A DNA stretch of 64,000 bases from Rhizodiscina lignyota (Eukaryota; Ascomycota; Dothideomycetes; Aulographales; Rhizodiscinaceae): positions 372,001-436,000 of the forward strand of contig ML978130.1 in assembly GCA_010015805.1 (NCBI GenBank). The letters run 5' to 3'. The notes beneath the pieces are model-generated. The model saw only the letters and a program-made list of their open reading frames with translations, ran no database searches and was not told the DNA's origin. Every line of letters begins with the position of its first letter. Positions within the stretch are counted from its first letter, which is position 1. This document shows positions 21,678-32,585 of the stretch, one piece after another. Position numbers and translations under genes: made by a program.

Positions 21678-23081
21678 TTACGCATCACGATGGTCGCGTC
21701 TGGGCTCCTTCGGGTCGATTCCGCTCGCGGCATCGAACTCCTTGTCGACAAAGTCCTTCGCAGACGTCCTCGCAGTGTCCTCCATTCGTGAAACTCTCGC
21801 TCCAGCAGCCGCTCCGGTATCAGAAACTGCTCTCCTGGTGGCCTCTTCTTGTTGCGATACTGCTCGTTTGGCATGATCCTCAATGTCTTTCCCGATCTGG
21901 CCAATTTCCTTCGATGTCTCATGTACTTGGCTTGTTATCTCACTCTTCTTCTGTTCCGCCATCCGCTTCCCGTGGGTTTCGATTTCTTTCTCCAGGTGGC
22001 CGATTTCTTGGATCTTGTCCTCGAGCCTGCTTTTTAGCCCTTTCACATTATCGAACATATCATGGCTGAAGTGCTGTACTCTGTTCATTGCCGTATTCGC
22101 TTGCAGCTCTTTCTCTTCGAACCACTCCCTTCCGTAAGATTCAATCCCCTTCTCAAGGTCCTTGGCCTCTCGGCTCTTGTTGTCAATCTTGCTTCTTATA
22201 TCCATCATCCCGTTTAACATTTTGGAGCGCGTTTGTTGTACTTCATGATGTGCATCGGATTGGAAGCGAGCGAGTTCGGGACCAGGAGTATGTGTGATCG
22301 GACCCGCCTTCAAGTGGCCAACACTGACAAATCGGTCCGGAGTATTCGCTTCGATATCAGCCCGTACCTCCTCGTACATCCTCCGGATGATATTGACCTC
22401 TTCATGAACGCTGATGTCAGTATGCGAGCAGCTAAAGTCGCGCTCCCGCTGCTCAATATACTCCCTCACTTTACCCCACTCATGCTGAAAGTACTTCAAC
22501 CGGTTCGGAAGACCAGAACCTTTCAGATATGTGAGGAATCCGGCAATGACAATGTTGATTGCACCTAACACTGTAACCGCCGAGTGGCTACCATTTGAGG
22601 CGCCCAAGGCCGTCAGTGCGCCTGCAACGATTATTTGAAGCCCGAGACAACCGGAAATGAGAGCGGAGAAGAGTTTATACTGTCTCTTTGACTTGATTTC
22701 GAGGTCGTAGACAGTTGCATAAATGCCCATGTTTGGCGCCGGTCTATGGCCTGAGGTGACTACCGGACGATGATTGGGGTTGAATCCATGTGGTGCTTTG
22801 AACGATTTGTCCTGCCAAACTGCGAGTCGTGTTAGCTTGTTTGAGCTGTTAAACGCAAAGCTTGCGCTGTTGGCATTGCCCGACTTACTCCCAACTAGTA
22901 TGCGAAACTCTATCAGCTTTTCACTGGGTTCCATTGGCTCGATGTTGTAAAAATGTGACGAGCGACGATCATCCATTACTCCCCCAGCAGATTCTCGTTG
23001 GATCGTATCTACATCGCCTGGATTCCTTGCGTCGGCCCTGTCGCTGAGAGTGCGCGAGATGAAGTTCCGTACTCCGTGCAT
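21678..23081 (-). CDS. SLATT-domain two-TM protein with long coiled-coil tail
   Basis: Two exons (22889-23081, 21678-22819) give 444 aa. The 69-bp intron is in frame and easily missed: it has GTAAGT, a GCTAACAC branch site and GCAG, and its removal makes the fungal SLATT motif FRILVGI. Residues about 96-195 are the SLATT core: 'GIYATVYDLEIKSKRQYKL', TM1 (113-137, ending ALTALGA), TM2 (145-164, VTVLGAINIVIAG), then 'GLPNRLKYFQHEWGKVREYIE'. Residues 260-425 are a highly charged predicted coiled coil with three copies of an (E/G)K-x-IE-x-(H/Y) motif (at 287, 341 and 374). In bacteria SLATT domains are membrane effectors of nucleotide-signalling conflict systems; the fungal branch is uncharacterised. 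A HET gene lies upstream on the same strand. It may be a membrane-acting effector, but that is inference. Confidence 0.85.
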   Translation of the reverse strand: MHGVRNFISRTLSDRADARNPGDVDTIQRESAGGVMDDRRSSHFYNIEPMEPSEKLIEFRILVGSKSGNANSASFAFNSSNKLTRLAVWQDKSFKAPHGFNPNHRPVVTSGHRPAPNMGIYATVYDLEIKSKRQYKLFSALISGCLGLQIIVAGALTALGASNGSHSAVTVLGAINIVIAGFLTYLKGSGLPNRLKYFQHEWGKVREYIEQRERDFSCSHTDISVHEEVNIIRRMYEEVRADIEANTPDRFVSVGHLKAGPITHTPGPELARFQSDAHHEVQQTRSKMLNGMMDIRSKIDNKSREAKDLEKGIESYGREWFEEKELQANTAMNRVQHFSHDMFDNVKGLKSRLEDKIQEIGHLEKEIETHGKRMAEQKKSEITSQVHETSKEIGQIGKDIEDHAKRAVSQQEEATRRAVSDTGAAAGARVSRMEDTARTSAKDFVDKEFDAASGIDPKEPRRDHRDA

Positions 23082-24497
23082 GGTGGTGAGGGTATCTGAT
23101 GTGCTGAATTATTCGGAGTGCAAGCTCTTGATGTACATGTATAAAATTTATTATCCTGTGTCATGCGAGCAAGTCCATGACGGACGCGGTACGGACAAAT
23201 AGAGAGGTGTTCACAAGACAAAGGAGAAACATGGGAAAAATGAAAAGACATGGCGTTCAACTTTCGGATGCAGCGCAAGATATTCTACGCGCGAAGAGTC
23301 TCGCGTATGTACTGCAGGTTTAGTAGTTGGCGATGGCTGGCTGATGAAGGCTTCATGGCTCCAATCATCCACGACAATGCCTGCAAAGGGCCAGGGCGTG
23401 ATCCGCACAGGATGCTCACGCGAACGGCTTTGGAGGATCGGAAGGGCCTGATGAGGAAAACACAATGAACAACCGCTACCCCTCCTTCCCATTTAAACGG
23501 AAATCGCATATAAGTGCCGAGGGCTTTTGGACAGCCAATGCACAAGCAATGCGGGCCCACCCTTTCCGGGTTTGCACGGAGACGTTGGAGGCTTTTGCGC
23601 GTCGGTTAGACAGCGGATGGCTTGATAATCCCTGCTAACATCATCCATTGGGAATTTTTCGGGGGTTGACCGACATCTGTCAAAGCTGTCAAAGGCGCTT
23701 GGCTGGCAGCTGAAATAAGACGTCATGTTGCTCGGAGACTCCGTAGACAAGGAATAGACACCGGCCGGTTCTACATGAGCTGCAACTTAAGAAAGCGTAG
23801 ACGCACCTCCTGCTGTACCAGTCGGACCACGAGACCACCATCTCAGTGAAGATCTCCAGGGTCGAAGAAGTGATTGACCGCTCATTGAGGTCTTGCTAGA
23901 GACTGCAGTCTCCTTCAATTAGCCAGCTGAAAGTTCGTGATCATCTTCATTCAAAGACATGGATAAAGGGCATGCTGTTCTAGAATCCAGCCAGAACGAG
24001 GGATGGAGTTGAGGTGTGGAAGTGACCGATAGAAAAATGGCCCGAAGCGGTTAGTAGCCCCAAGATACGAATCCAATTACCGCTATTCCATAAGAAGGCG
24101 CTGGACCCTTGCCAGAAGACAGGCTTAAGCGCCGACGTGCAGACGTAGAGCCACTGTAGCTTAAGATAGGGTCCAAGTCGAATTGCAAATCGAAGAGGTC
24201 GCGATGCTTGGCACGTGCTGAGCGGTCTCGCGGGGCTTGGGGCAATGGGCATTTCAAGAAAGTGCACAGCGGCAGAGCCGGAATCTCGCCTACCCATGCA
24301 ATCATTCCAGGGGTCCTAAAATCCGTACTGTCGAAAACCAAAAGATGATGCAGCAATTGAAAGGGGCAATGCCAGAGGACCCGGTACCAAACTCTGTAAT
24401 AAATGCCCGTGAAGCGAGTAAGTCGTTGGCGAAACTCCCCTTCTACGAAGTCTTTAACATTTCTAGATGAAATCATTTACATTCTTCAAACAGGGCT
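23082..24497. other. intergenic between SLATT and HET genes
   Basis: 1.4 kb with only short, motif-free frames. It holds the SLATT promoter and the end of the HET gene. No gene supported. Confidence 0.55.
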
Positions 24498-26603
24498 CTA
24501 TATAATCTTCATTGTCTGCTTCGTAAACCCCATTTCTATTAGGGCCTCCGCGTTCAATTTGTTAGGCCTCGCTACCCCTATCCGCACGTATGCAGAAGCA
24601 TTGCTCTTCCATTGCAATATTAACGCCAGCTGGAACGGACTGTGATAAAATACAGAATACAGCTGAGGGAAGTCAATAATCGGCATAAGTATCACGTTAA
24701 TCTCTTTATCGGAAACACTCGCTCGATCGTCAGGGAAAACGTCATCGGAAGGAATTGTAAATGACTGTCGGTTACGGAGTTCGCACCCCCCTCGTCTTGA
24801 GACATTCTTCATTCCGGAGGGTTTGGGAATGTCCACATTCAATCCGTAGTGCTTGCGGAACGTCGCTGCCATTGTTAGGCCGCTGAGGACAATAGTGCCT
24901 TGCTGATTGCCGTTGTAAGCGTCAATGGAAGACTTGACGTCGACTTCCAGAACCTCGGCGACTAGTTGTGTACCAGGATGATGTGTACGATAGTAGCGGA
25001 TCGGTCCATCTATACTTGCCCAGCTCCAAGAAGGAGCTCGCACTTGTCCTGAATCCCGGCTTGTTTCCGAATCTTCGTCGATGCACCACACAATATCCCA
25101 CAGGAGATGCTTTCGAAAGAACCCAGCAAGGTATTCATCCCCCCACGCCTCAGCAAGGAATCGCGCGACACCGGCTAGAGCACTGAACTTGTCCTTTGAG
25201 GGGAACGTGAGCGCGCATTTTGTGTATTGTTCCGTAATGGATTGCCAGGAACCTGATTTGCTCCGATGAGCCTGGAGACATTCCTTTTCGACATTGCCGG
25301 GATCCTCGAGTAGTAACGAAAATGGTCGAAGGCTGTGATAATTTATAACGTCTACTGGTAATCCACTTGGAATTGATTCGCTTGCAAGATTGACTTCTGC
25401 GCATTCCCAGTATATCTGCTTGGCGCCGAAATGCAAAACTCGTGGTGCTAATAGCCGCTCCTGAAATACCCATCCTCGCTTTGCTAGGGGCAAATGGGTA
25501 AGTGCGTGGACGCCACAGGATCTTAAAGGGCAGACGATGTAGTTGGCCTTCTTTGAACAAAACCCGTGCCATGAAATCTGGATGTGTCCGATGTGATTCG
25601 GAGTTCTGGAAACAAAGCAGCCGTCCAGAGGCGTTTTCCCACGATCTGCAGAGATGTTGATAACGCAATTGCGATATATCTCTGGCATTTCGCAGACATG
25701 GTCATTCCAATCCGTAGACGATCCCTGGCCGGACTGTAAGATGCACAGGCTGTCGATCCAGAGGTACCGAAGCCCGAGATATTTTGTGACATGCATGGCG
25801 TCTATAAACGTTTGGGGAATGCTCTCAAAAGTGATGCCTTGCTTCAACTGGCCTTCATTTCCTGTGGTGAGGGTGAGAAATTTAGTATCTGTACCCCAGC
25901 AGTGACTCAGTGTCGCATAAGGTCGGTCGGAAGGTTCAGAGCTTCGACTGACGAGTCGGGGCTGTGGTCCTGATACGTCAACTAATCGCCTAGGTTGAAA
26001 CAGCCTTTTCGGCCAAGACTTGGGCTTTGGCGAGATAGGCCCAAGACAAGTCTTGTGTTGTTCCTGGCAAGTTGTCAACCACTGCAAGGCGAGGTCCAAG
26101 ACCCCGGAATGTCCAGTTGAAAGGAAGGTATTTGGAGACCTTTCAACTAGCTTAACATCATCCCATCTTTCTTGATCTCCGAAAGTAGAGCGATCCTCTG
26201 GTTTCGGTATGCTCTCATCCTGACTCATCGGGCAGTGGTCCGCAGGTATTAGAGCGATTGTCAAATGGAGAAAGTTGCGATCTCCGCTAGTTTTTGAATG
26301 ATGGGAACCGAATATACGTAAATAACGCGCTGCAGGGGCTTGAAGTCCTTGAATTCGTCCATCAGGTACCCATTTTACGTCCGGTGGCGCAGCGTCATTG
26401 ACATGGTGAAATTCGTAGCTTAAAAACTTATGTAGCGAAGATAGAGAGTCAGGATCTCCATCTTGTTCATAAAACTCGTCGTATAGATCGACGCAAATCC
26501 GACAGCTAGCAAGCGCTGCGAGTCGAAGGTCTTTGGGGTCGACATGATGAGTGCCTCTCAGCTCTGTCTTTTTAAGCACCGACAGACAGACCTGGCACAG
26601 CAT
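24498..26603 (-). CDS. HET-domain protein, intact
   Basis: Single uninterrupted exon, 701 aa, full length. The N-terminus has a Cys-rich opening (MLCQVCLSVLKK...SCRICVDLYDEF) common in long HET proteins. The HET domain follows at about residues 235-395: 'YATLSHCWGTDTKFLTL', 'IPQTFIDAMHVTKYLGLRYL', 'WIDSLCILQ', 'MPEIYRNCVINISAD', then 'KRGWVFQERLLAPRVLHFG', 'IYWECAEVN' and 'APSWSWASIDGPI'. The domain triggers programmed cell death or growth arrest in fungal non-self recognition; no NACHT, WD or ankyrin partner domain is attached. It is the only undamaged, fully contained HET gene of three in the window. It lies 1.4 kb upstream of the SLATT gene on the same strand, so the two could be co-inherited partners, though not co-transcribed. 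Confidence 0.92.
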   Translation of the reverse strand: MLCQVCLSVLKKTELRGTHHVDPKDLRLAALASCRICVDLYDEFYEQDGDPDSLSSLHKFLSYEFHHVNDAAPPDVKWVPDGRIQGLQAPAARYLRIFGSHHSKTSGDRNFLHLTIALIPADHCPMSQDESIPKPEDRSTFGDQERWDDVKLVERSPNTFLSTGHSGVLDLALQWLTTCQEQHKTCLGPISPKPKSWPKRLFQPRRLVDVSGPQPRLVSRSSEPSDRPYATLSHCWGTDTKFLTLTTGNEGQLKQGITFESIPQTFIDAMHVTKYLGLRYLWIDSLCILQSGQGSSTDWNDHVCEMPEIYRNCVINISADRGKTPLDGCFVSRTPNHIGHIQISWHGFCSKKANYIVCPLRSCGVHALTHLPLAKRGWVFQERLLAPRVLHFGAKQIYWECAEVNLASESIPSGLPVDVINYHSLRPFSLLLEDPGNVEKECLQAHRSKSGSWQSITEQYTKCALTFPSKDKFSALAGVARFLAEAWGDEYLAGFFRKHLLWDIVWCIDEDSETSRDSGQVRAPSWSWASIDGPIRYYRTHHPGTQLVAEVLEVDVKSSIDAYNGNQQGTIVLSGLTMAATFRKHYGLNVDIPKPSGMKNVSRRGGCELRNRQSFTIPSDDVFPDDRASVSDKEINVILMPIIDFPQLYSVFYHSPFQLALILQWKSNASAYVRIGVARPNKLNAEALIEMGFTKQTMKII

Positions 26604-26941
26604 TTTGATAGGATTTCGATGCGTGTGGACAAATGCGACACAGAAGGAGGCGTGAAAACATCTAGAAACAATTGTAACTGAAGAAAGAAAAGAGAAATCC
26701 AGGGCTTCAGGCGGGGGCTGTGAGGCTATGTTTCAGCCTGACTGCGGCAGAGCAGGCTGCCTGCTGCGTGAACGGCACTCAACAGTGCCTGAGGCCAAGC
26801 ATCCATCTCATGAGTGACAACTCAGTTTGGTCTGTGTCAAAGCCATGACTACTCCATAACGACGGCAAAGTGGATGCTGAACCGAAGTCCGGGTAATCTG
26901 GATTTCAGGGTCCCGAAGCGAAGATCAGACGCCAATGCCCC
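26604..26941. other. intergenic
   Basis: Promoter side of the intact HET gene. Nothing else seen. Confidence 0.5.
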
Positions 26942-27325
26942 GTGATCTTGCGGCCAGCTCTACCCCGAGGGCCGAAGGGGTATGGCGTAGTCTGCTCCCC
27001 TAACTCGAGGAGATCACTCCTCCCATCACTAATATTCATTCGTGATCTCGTAATTATAGATTCTGCGTCACACCAACGGTCGTGTACAGCGTGTATACGC
27101 TCAAAGCGTAAACGTGACCTCCAGTTACTAAGCTGTTCCAGGTGTAAGTCGCGAAATAAGACGTGTCATTACGTCAACCAGCTAATAAGGACTGTTGGAC
27201 GGCCCATGGCATCCGGCTATCTAGTCCCCTCATCTCCCAATCCGATGAATCGAGCTTCCATATCTCCAACGCCAATTCTGTGTCGAATGGACCCTCCTAG
27301 GTGCAAGACCATTAAGGCGCGCTGA
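26942..27325 (+). pseudogene. relic of a Zn2Cys6 regulator, third cysteine lost
   Basis: The segment 'SASHQRSCTACIRSKRKR' followed by 'DLQLLSCSRCKSRNKTC' and 'HYVNQ' (27062 onward) lines up with the fungal Zn2Cys6 finger: C-x2-C...C-x2-C-x6-C are present, but the third cysteine (normally KRKCD) is Arg, codon CGT at 27113-27115. One zinc ligand is missing, so the binuclear cluster should not form. The frame ends soon after at 27325, and no middle-homology domain follows; the frame starting at 27329 has no recognisable motif. I read it as a decaying transcription-factor gene. The start at 26942 is only the open frame edge. Confidence 0.55.
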
Positions 27326-27675
27326 AGAATGGAGCTTCTTACTCCTCGATTGCAAAGTGCGGAGAATGAGGTTCAAGGGCCGGTTGAGTGCTTACACAAT
27401 GAAATGGGGGAATTCCTGGCCTTATTTCGACTGCGCTTAGATGAGAGAACGTTAGGCCTGGAAGGCTCATTATGCTTGATAAGAAGACAAAAAGTACGCA
27501 TGATACTGGAGGTTTTATGTACTCTGGACATTTCAACGAGGTGCGATAGCATAATTCTTGTTGATTTGCAGTGGCCAAGCGCATGGATGCAAGCCTGAAG
27601 CCAAATTGCATTGAATCATCGTCATGAAAACTATCAGAATGCTATCCCTCTACTCCGGTGCCGTTATCCTGCGCT
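27326..27675. other. intergenic
   Basis: 3' flank of the metalloprotease gene. An 89-codon frame on the plus strand (27329-27598) has no motif and is not called. Confidence 0.4.
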
Positions 27676-28653
27676 CTATATTTGCGATCTTCTCTTGTTG
27701 GGTCCTGTCGGTCGAATGAACGGGTTGATGGTCACCGCATTCCCGGGCCCTCGACTCCAGTCGAAACATCTCATTGGCGTCGTTGTCTCTCCAGCGCTTA
27801 CGGCTAGGGCGAAGTACATGTACGAGTCCGCATTGAGCTTCGCCGTTGGCGCAGCATCGTCGCTGGGGAACTTGTTCGCCGCCGCCTTTCCTGCCGCTTC
27901 GTCTGAGCGCAGCCTGTTGGCCGCTTTAATGCCATAGCCGTAGTCCTTGAAGTCAATCGATCCGTATACGTGCGTGAGCTCGTGGACCAGCAGGGTCGCC
28001 CACGTCTTCTCAAACCTGGACAGCGAGTCGCCGGCCGACGGGCTCAGTGTGTCTAGCGCGACGTGGTCCTCAAAGGCTCCGGGACATATGACAATGTTGT
28101 ATCCTTCGTGGAACCCGTCATCTAATTCGGACTGGAAGAGCAAGTCGTTCGGATCGGTGAGGCGCTTGCCCCATGCGAATGTATTAATTTTATTTCTCTT
28201 ATCAGTCGCGCAATTGGTGCCTAGATCGTCGCATGTTATAAAAACGTTGATGCTGCCGTCGATAATATCTTGGTATATGCCTGTTGAGCTGATGTCAGTC
28301 TTCTAGTTGCTCTTCACTGTCGAGTTACTGTGAGGATCCTTACCGACTATGTCTTGAGTGTTAGTCTGCGCCCCACTGCCCCAAAGGACATTGCGGAGTG
28401 GTGCCCAGAACACTGGCGCAACGCCACCTGGAAAGCCATCGGCACCGCCGGCAAATGGGTCATTGCGGGCTGTAAGTAAGTCACGCGCTTGAGTGACCAG
28501 GCGGATCGCTGCCTTGAGACCGTTGGTGATATCCTGAGTCTTCTGAGAACAGCTCTCGTCGATGGTATAGGCACTTGGGAAGGGGTCTCCGAGAGCAGCG
28601 AGGGATGTGATAACCATGGCGGCTATCACGCCTAACGTAAACATGCGTGCCAT
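27676..28653 (-). CDS. secreted aspzincin-like metalloprotease (M35-type)
   Basis: Two exons (28344-28653, 27676-28280), 304 aa; the 63-bp intron splits a glycine codon between 'TNTQDIV' and 'IYQDIIDG'. The start at 28653 gives a clean signal peptide (MARMFTLGVIAAMVITSLAA); an ATG at 28686 would place charged and aromatic residues before it. The zinc motif HELTH spans residues 203-207 (TWATLLVHELTHVYG), followed by the Asp-bearing 'DFKDYGYGIKAANRL', the third-ligand block of aspzincins, and 'LNADSYMYFALAVSA', which the family also has. Cysteines at 'ESCSQK', 'FITCDD', 'TNCATD', 'VICPG' and 'MRCFDW' suggest disulfides. It should be an extracellular protease; the linker 'SDEAAGKAAANKF' after the zinc site is unusual for classical deuterolysin, so it belongs to the broader 'putative peptidase' group. 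Confidence 0.85.
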
Positions 28654-30246
28654 CTTGAGAGGGTATTTGAACCAATGCCAAGCCAAAGAAGAAAAAAGGA
28701 GGGAGGGAGAGAAGCAAAAAGGGAGTAAAGTGGTGGAAACGAAAGCCTTGGCTAGTGCGAAGAGAAAACTCTATCCTACGACGTAGAATGAGTGTGTGGA
28801 AGAGGTTTTGGAACGAAGACAGCGACCAAGATAAGCTGGGAATATCGCGAAGATATTTGAGAAGCTTGCCGATATTGCGGGCTACTTCGTGGCGAACGCA
28901 CGTGTGAGACTTCTGATAAGTTGATTGTCAGCTTAAGTACTCCACCTGGGCCAGGAGTTGGTCTCTCAGAATGAGATGATCTAAAAACATCGCTCAATGG
29001 CAGTGCTCTGACCGTATCACAAGTAGCTACGAGAATAGCAATACGGATTGCCGGGCTTTCTGTCTGCGGAAAGAGACTGTACGAAGACCGGGGCAGAGTG
29101 GTCTGCGCGTGCAATTGACATGTACTATTCTTAGCTGCCTGAAGGTGGCGTAAATGAGATTGAAACCGTTGGCTATGGGTGGTGAGTATTTCCGCGAGGA
29201 AAGGCGTGGTGAGTAGTATGAAATGAATGACAAAGCGGCCAGCCGGCTTTCCTACTGTGGAGTAGGAGTAAAACTTAGCTCAGCGTCAAAGGGCATAGAT
29301 GCAAGTGATTGGCCGCCAGTGCGAGAATCAAACGTTAGTGAGAGTTGTACGAAATGAGGCATTTCCGGCTGAGATGACAGACCCAAGGCGTTACGAGTAA
29401 TGATCAAAGACTGCAAAAGCACACGGAGAAACAAGCGCAATACTACGTTTATCGCACTCGGGAGAACTAGATACCGACAGATACGGCCTACCAGTCTTGC
29501 AGAGGAGGAGGATGGTGCTTGATTCATGGCTGCGGCACGGAGACCCGATTGTCAGTGGTATTGTCGCGAACTTAACAAACTTCTCCTTTTAACAAATGTT
29601 AAATGGACTACGACGTTAGTGTGATTACCACACAAGCAACAGCGGCTCTATACGGGTCCGGTCAGTACACAATCTCCATCATCTCGTTGGTTGTGGAGGC
29701 GGACGCGCTGCGCTGTGCAAATAAGCTTTGATGTGACCCCCCTGCTCTTCTCTTCCCTGCCGCTCTGCCGACAAAGGTGTCCTCACCTCTCCTTACTCCT
29801 CTGGCTACACGTGCATACACACTAATGAGGTTATAGAAGCGCGGATACTACAACTCTACGACAAATACACGGAAATGTCACGCCAGCGGAGCTCAAGCTA
29901 TCTCCTTTAACAAATAGCGCCCCTAATGCGACCTCATGCACCACTGCATTTCAGTAGCAGGTTTGTCCACGGTCCCACAAGGGCGTCCGTTTGGGGCTTT
30001 ACACGCGCTCCAGTATGGTTTCGCTTATCGTAAGGCTGTCGCTGTGGGATTGGGTTTCAGAATCGCCACAGCTCCAAAAATATATCTCGACTCAACATCA
30101 CCAAACTCATACGATATAGGGCCGTACAATAAGTAGACTGAACATTCTACACTCACAATGCATATCCATCCACTTCTGCGCAGGCAACGTTTGCATGTCA
30201 ATTCCCACTCAGTAGACCCGTTGCTAGGCTACTTTTCCATTCCAAG
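28654..30246. other. intergenic
   Basis: 1.6 kb between divergent secreted-protein genes. Minus-strand frames at 28776-29114 and 29252-29527 show no domain, signal peptide or conserved pattern. No gene supported. Confidence 0.5.
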
Positions 30247-32026
30247 ATGGCGCCCTCTTTCTTTCGTTTCATCTTTCTTTGCTTCCTGTATCTGAGCAGT
30301 TCATCTCTATCGCTCGCACAAAGGACACCAAGAACACTTGGTTTCCGGCAGCTGCCAGTATTTACGAACAGTTCTACCACCTCCAACCAGACGTCGACGA
30401 CTAACGATGGCCTGCCACCTCCAACAGACTTACCTTCTCTGACTACTTTGATTACCGTCTTCCAAGGAATTACTGTAACAGATGCTGTGAGTCTTGTTAT
30501 ACCTCCCACACGATTGAAATCTTTCTAATGCACTGCGAAGCTTACCATCGAAACCTTGTCGGGGGTGCCGGAAGGCACCACCACTACAAGCAAGGACGGA
30601 ATTACCTTTCCAATCATCATTGGGCCTGGTGGCATTGTTGCTGGTAGGTCCTCAGTGTCGGAGTAATGTTCGATCCGCAAGCAACTGACGTAACGCAGAG
30701 CCCGTTGACCCCGCGGGTCTTCCACCCGGCTTTCCTCCAATTCCGCCTCCAGGAAGTGGTAATAATGGTAATAATGGTAACGACGGCAACGCTGGCAACG
30801 ATGGCAACGATGGCAACGATGGCAACGATGGTAATGATGGTAACGATGGTAATGATGGTAATGATGGTAATGATGGCAACCCGTCGACAGCCAGCAGCAC
30901 GCAGACCACCGAAACGCAATCCTCGACCTGCTCTGACGCCACTGTCACCGATGTCTCCGTGTCCTGCGTCCAGGTTACTGGTGCGTCAACGGCCTTCTGC
31001 ACGACCGCCCAGATAACAACGAGCGGCTGCTCCATTCAAGCGACGACGACGACAGTCACTTCAACAATTTCGATCACAGAAGATGATACCTTGCTCGGCG
31101 ACTCCGATCCCCAGCCCGCGAATGCCAGTCTCGCGGACGAGACAACCTCGTTCCCGACGGAAGAGAGGACAATTGACGCACCCGGCATCACTTTCAGCAC
31201 ACCGGCCTCGAATACCTCCGGCCCCATTTCGCTGACTACTATCACGACCAACGGCCAAACATCGATATGCAGCGACGCCGGCGTGCCTGGCATCGGCCAG
31301 GTCTGTCACGGTTCAATCCCAGTCTCCGCCCTCCCAACTTTTTCGCTCAACACTACATCTTCCACGCCCACGGATCCCACCGGTCCTACTATCACTACTA
31401 CTACTACTACAGAACCCGCCATCGTGAATGCAACGCTCTCCACTATTTCCCTCACAATGACTACAGATCCGCCTCCAACGACAACTCCAGTCACGACAAC
31501 TCCCGACATGACAGCCACTGACGCCCCAACTAGTACTACTGAGGTGGCGACGGCGCTGCCTAGCTTCTGCGGAGGCCAAATCTTCGAAGAATCCCCGTTC
31601 GATGTCCCCTTCTTCAGGATGGTCGGCGCAGACGGAAATGTATACGCTATTCAAGCCTTCCTGCTACTGATGGCCGGCAACATGTGCTCAGGGAGCTGTT
31701 CGGTCCCCAGCCAGATACCACCGGCTTCTGGATCCGCCTCTGGCGACGGCACTAACTGCCACATCTTCGTGAAGTTCGCGCAGAATCTCGCTGGCCAGGT
31801 TTTGATGATCTCGAACACCGACGGAAATACCTGCAGCACAGACGTCGATACGATTATCAGCGATTGCATAGTCCAGCCATCCACATCGTCCGGCCTGTAT
31901 GGAGGGACCCTCGGAACCTCCTCCGGCGCGATCTACGAGGTGAACTTGTTCCCGGCAGATGTCGCAGACGCTCAACAGTTCATTGGAAATCTCCAGCCGA
32001 TACCGTTGGCGGAAGCAACAAATTAA
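30247..32026 (+). CDS. secreted Ser/Thr-rich protein with Gly-Asn-Asp repeat
   Basis: Three exons (30247-30486, 30541-30643, 30699-32026) give 556 aa. MAPSFFRFIFLCFLYLSSSS...LAQ is a signal peptide. After an N-terminal Thr-rich part and 'VPEGTTTTSKDGITFPIIIG' comes a Pro-Gly bridge and about 40 residues of near-perfect GND triplets. Next is a Cys/Thr block (CSDATVTDVSVSC, TAFCTTAQITTSGCS) of the type found in fungal cell-wall and chitinase-linked proteins. A very Thr-rich region rich in TTT and PTTT follows, and then a C-terminal globular part with 'FCGGQIFEESPFDVPFF' and six further cysteines. No GPI tail is obvious. It is probably an O-glycosylated wall-associated or secreted protein with no known activity. 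The triplet repeat should vary in length between strains. Confidence 0.75.
30758..30880 (+). repeat. 9-bp minisatellite encoding Gly-Asn-Asp
   Basis: About 13.7 copies of GGyAAyGAy in frame with the host gene. Early copies vary (GNN, GNA); later ones are uniform GND. Confidence 0.95.
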
Positions 32027-32585
32027 GATGTTGCGCCACTTTATTTATATTACTCCAAGGTAGAGGATTCTCTGTAGTTTACAGCAATCAATTGCATATC
32101 TTACTATATCATTTCTTTCTTCTCAGCATGGGAAAGTCGTAGCTCGCGGTAGGAAGCGAAGTGCTCGGTGCCAAGACGCGTAAGAGCGGCCGGTCTGAAG
32201 TCACGGGATTGCAGGGCTCTATTAGGATAAGGGAGTGCCAAGAGATCGAGATCTTCAAGATCTGCAATCGCTCCATCGTTGCCGCCTCAGCGTTCCCAAA
32301 ACCGGGAACTTGGAGGGTTTGGAAATATTGCCAACGTCATTGGAGTGGAAATGTCTGCGCCTTACCCATTTCTGCCCCCCGATTCCACACTTTCGGAGCT
32401 ATTACGACGTTCCGCCATGTCTAAAGATGCTGCCGCCGTTTTCCCACCCTCTCACCTTCACAGTCCCCAAACACGCGACCGTTACGCAGACACGTCGCGC
32501 AAGCCGCGTTTGCGCGGAACCTCCCACCTAATATACCGACGCGCTTCGACCCTCCCTGTTCCGATGCACTATCGCGCAACATGTA
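32027..32585. other. intergenic, promoter of the DUF3292-like gene
   Basis: Short motif-free frames only; CT/CCC-rich toward the gene start. Confidence 0.5.

Noticed and set aside
28776-29527. Minus-strand frames of 91-112 codons in the 1.6-kb gap
   Set aside because: Composition and lack of motifs or splice context do not support a gene.
30617-31035. Antisense frames with PSL or isoleucine/threonine-rich repeats opposite the GND repeat
   Set aside because: Mirror translations of the 9-bp minisatellite in the secreted-protein gene, not genes.
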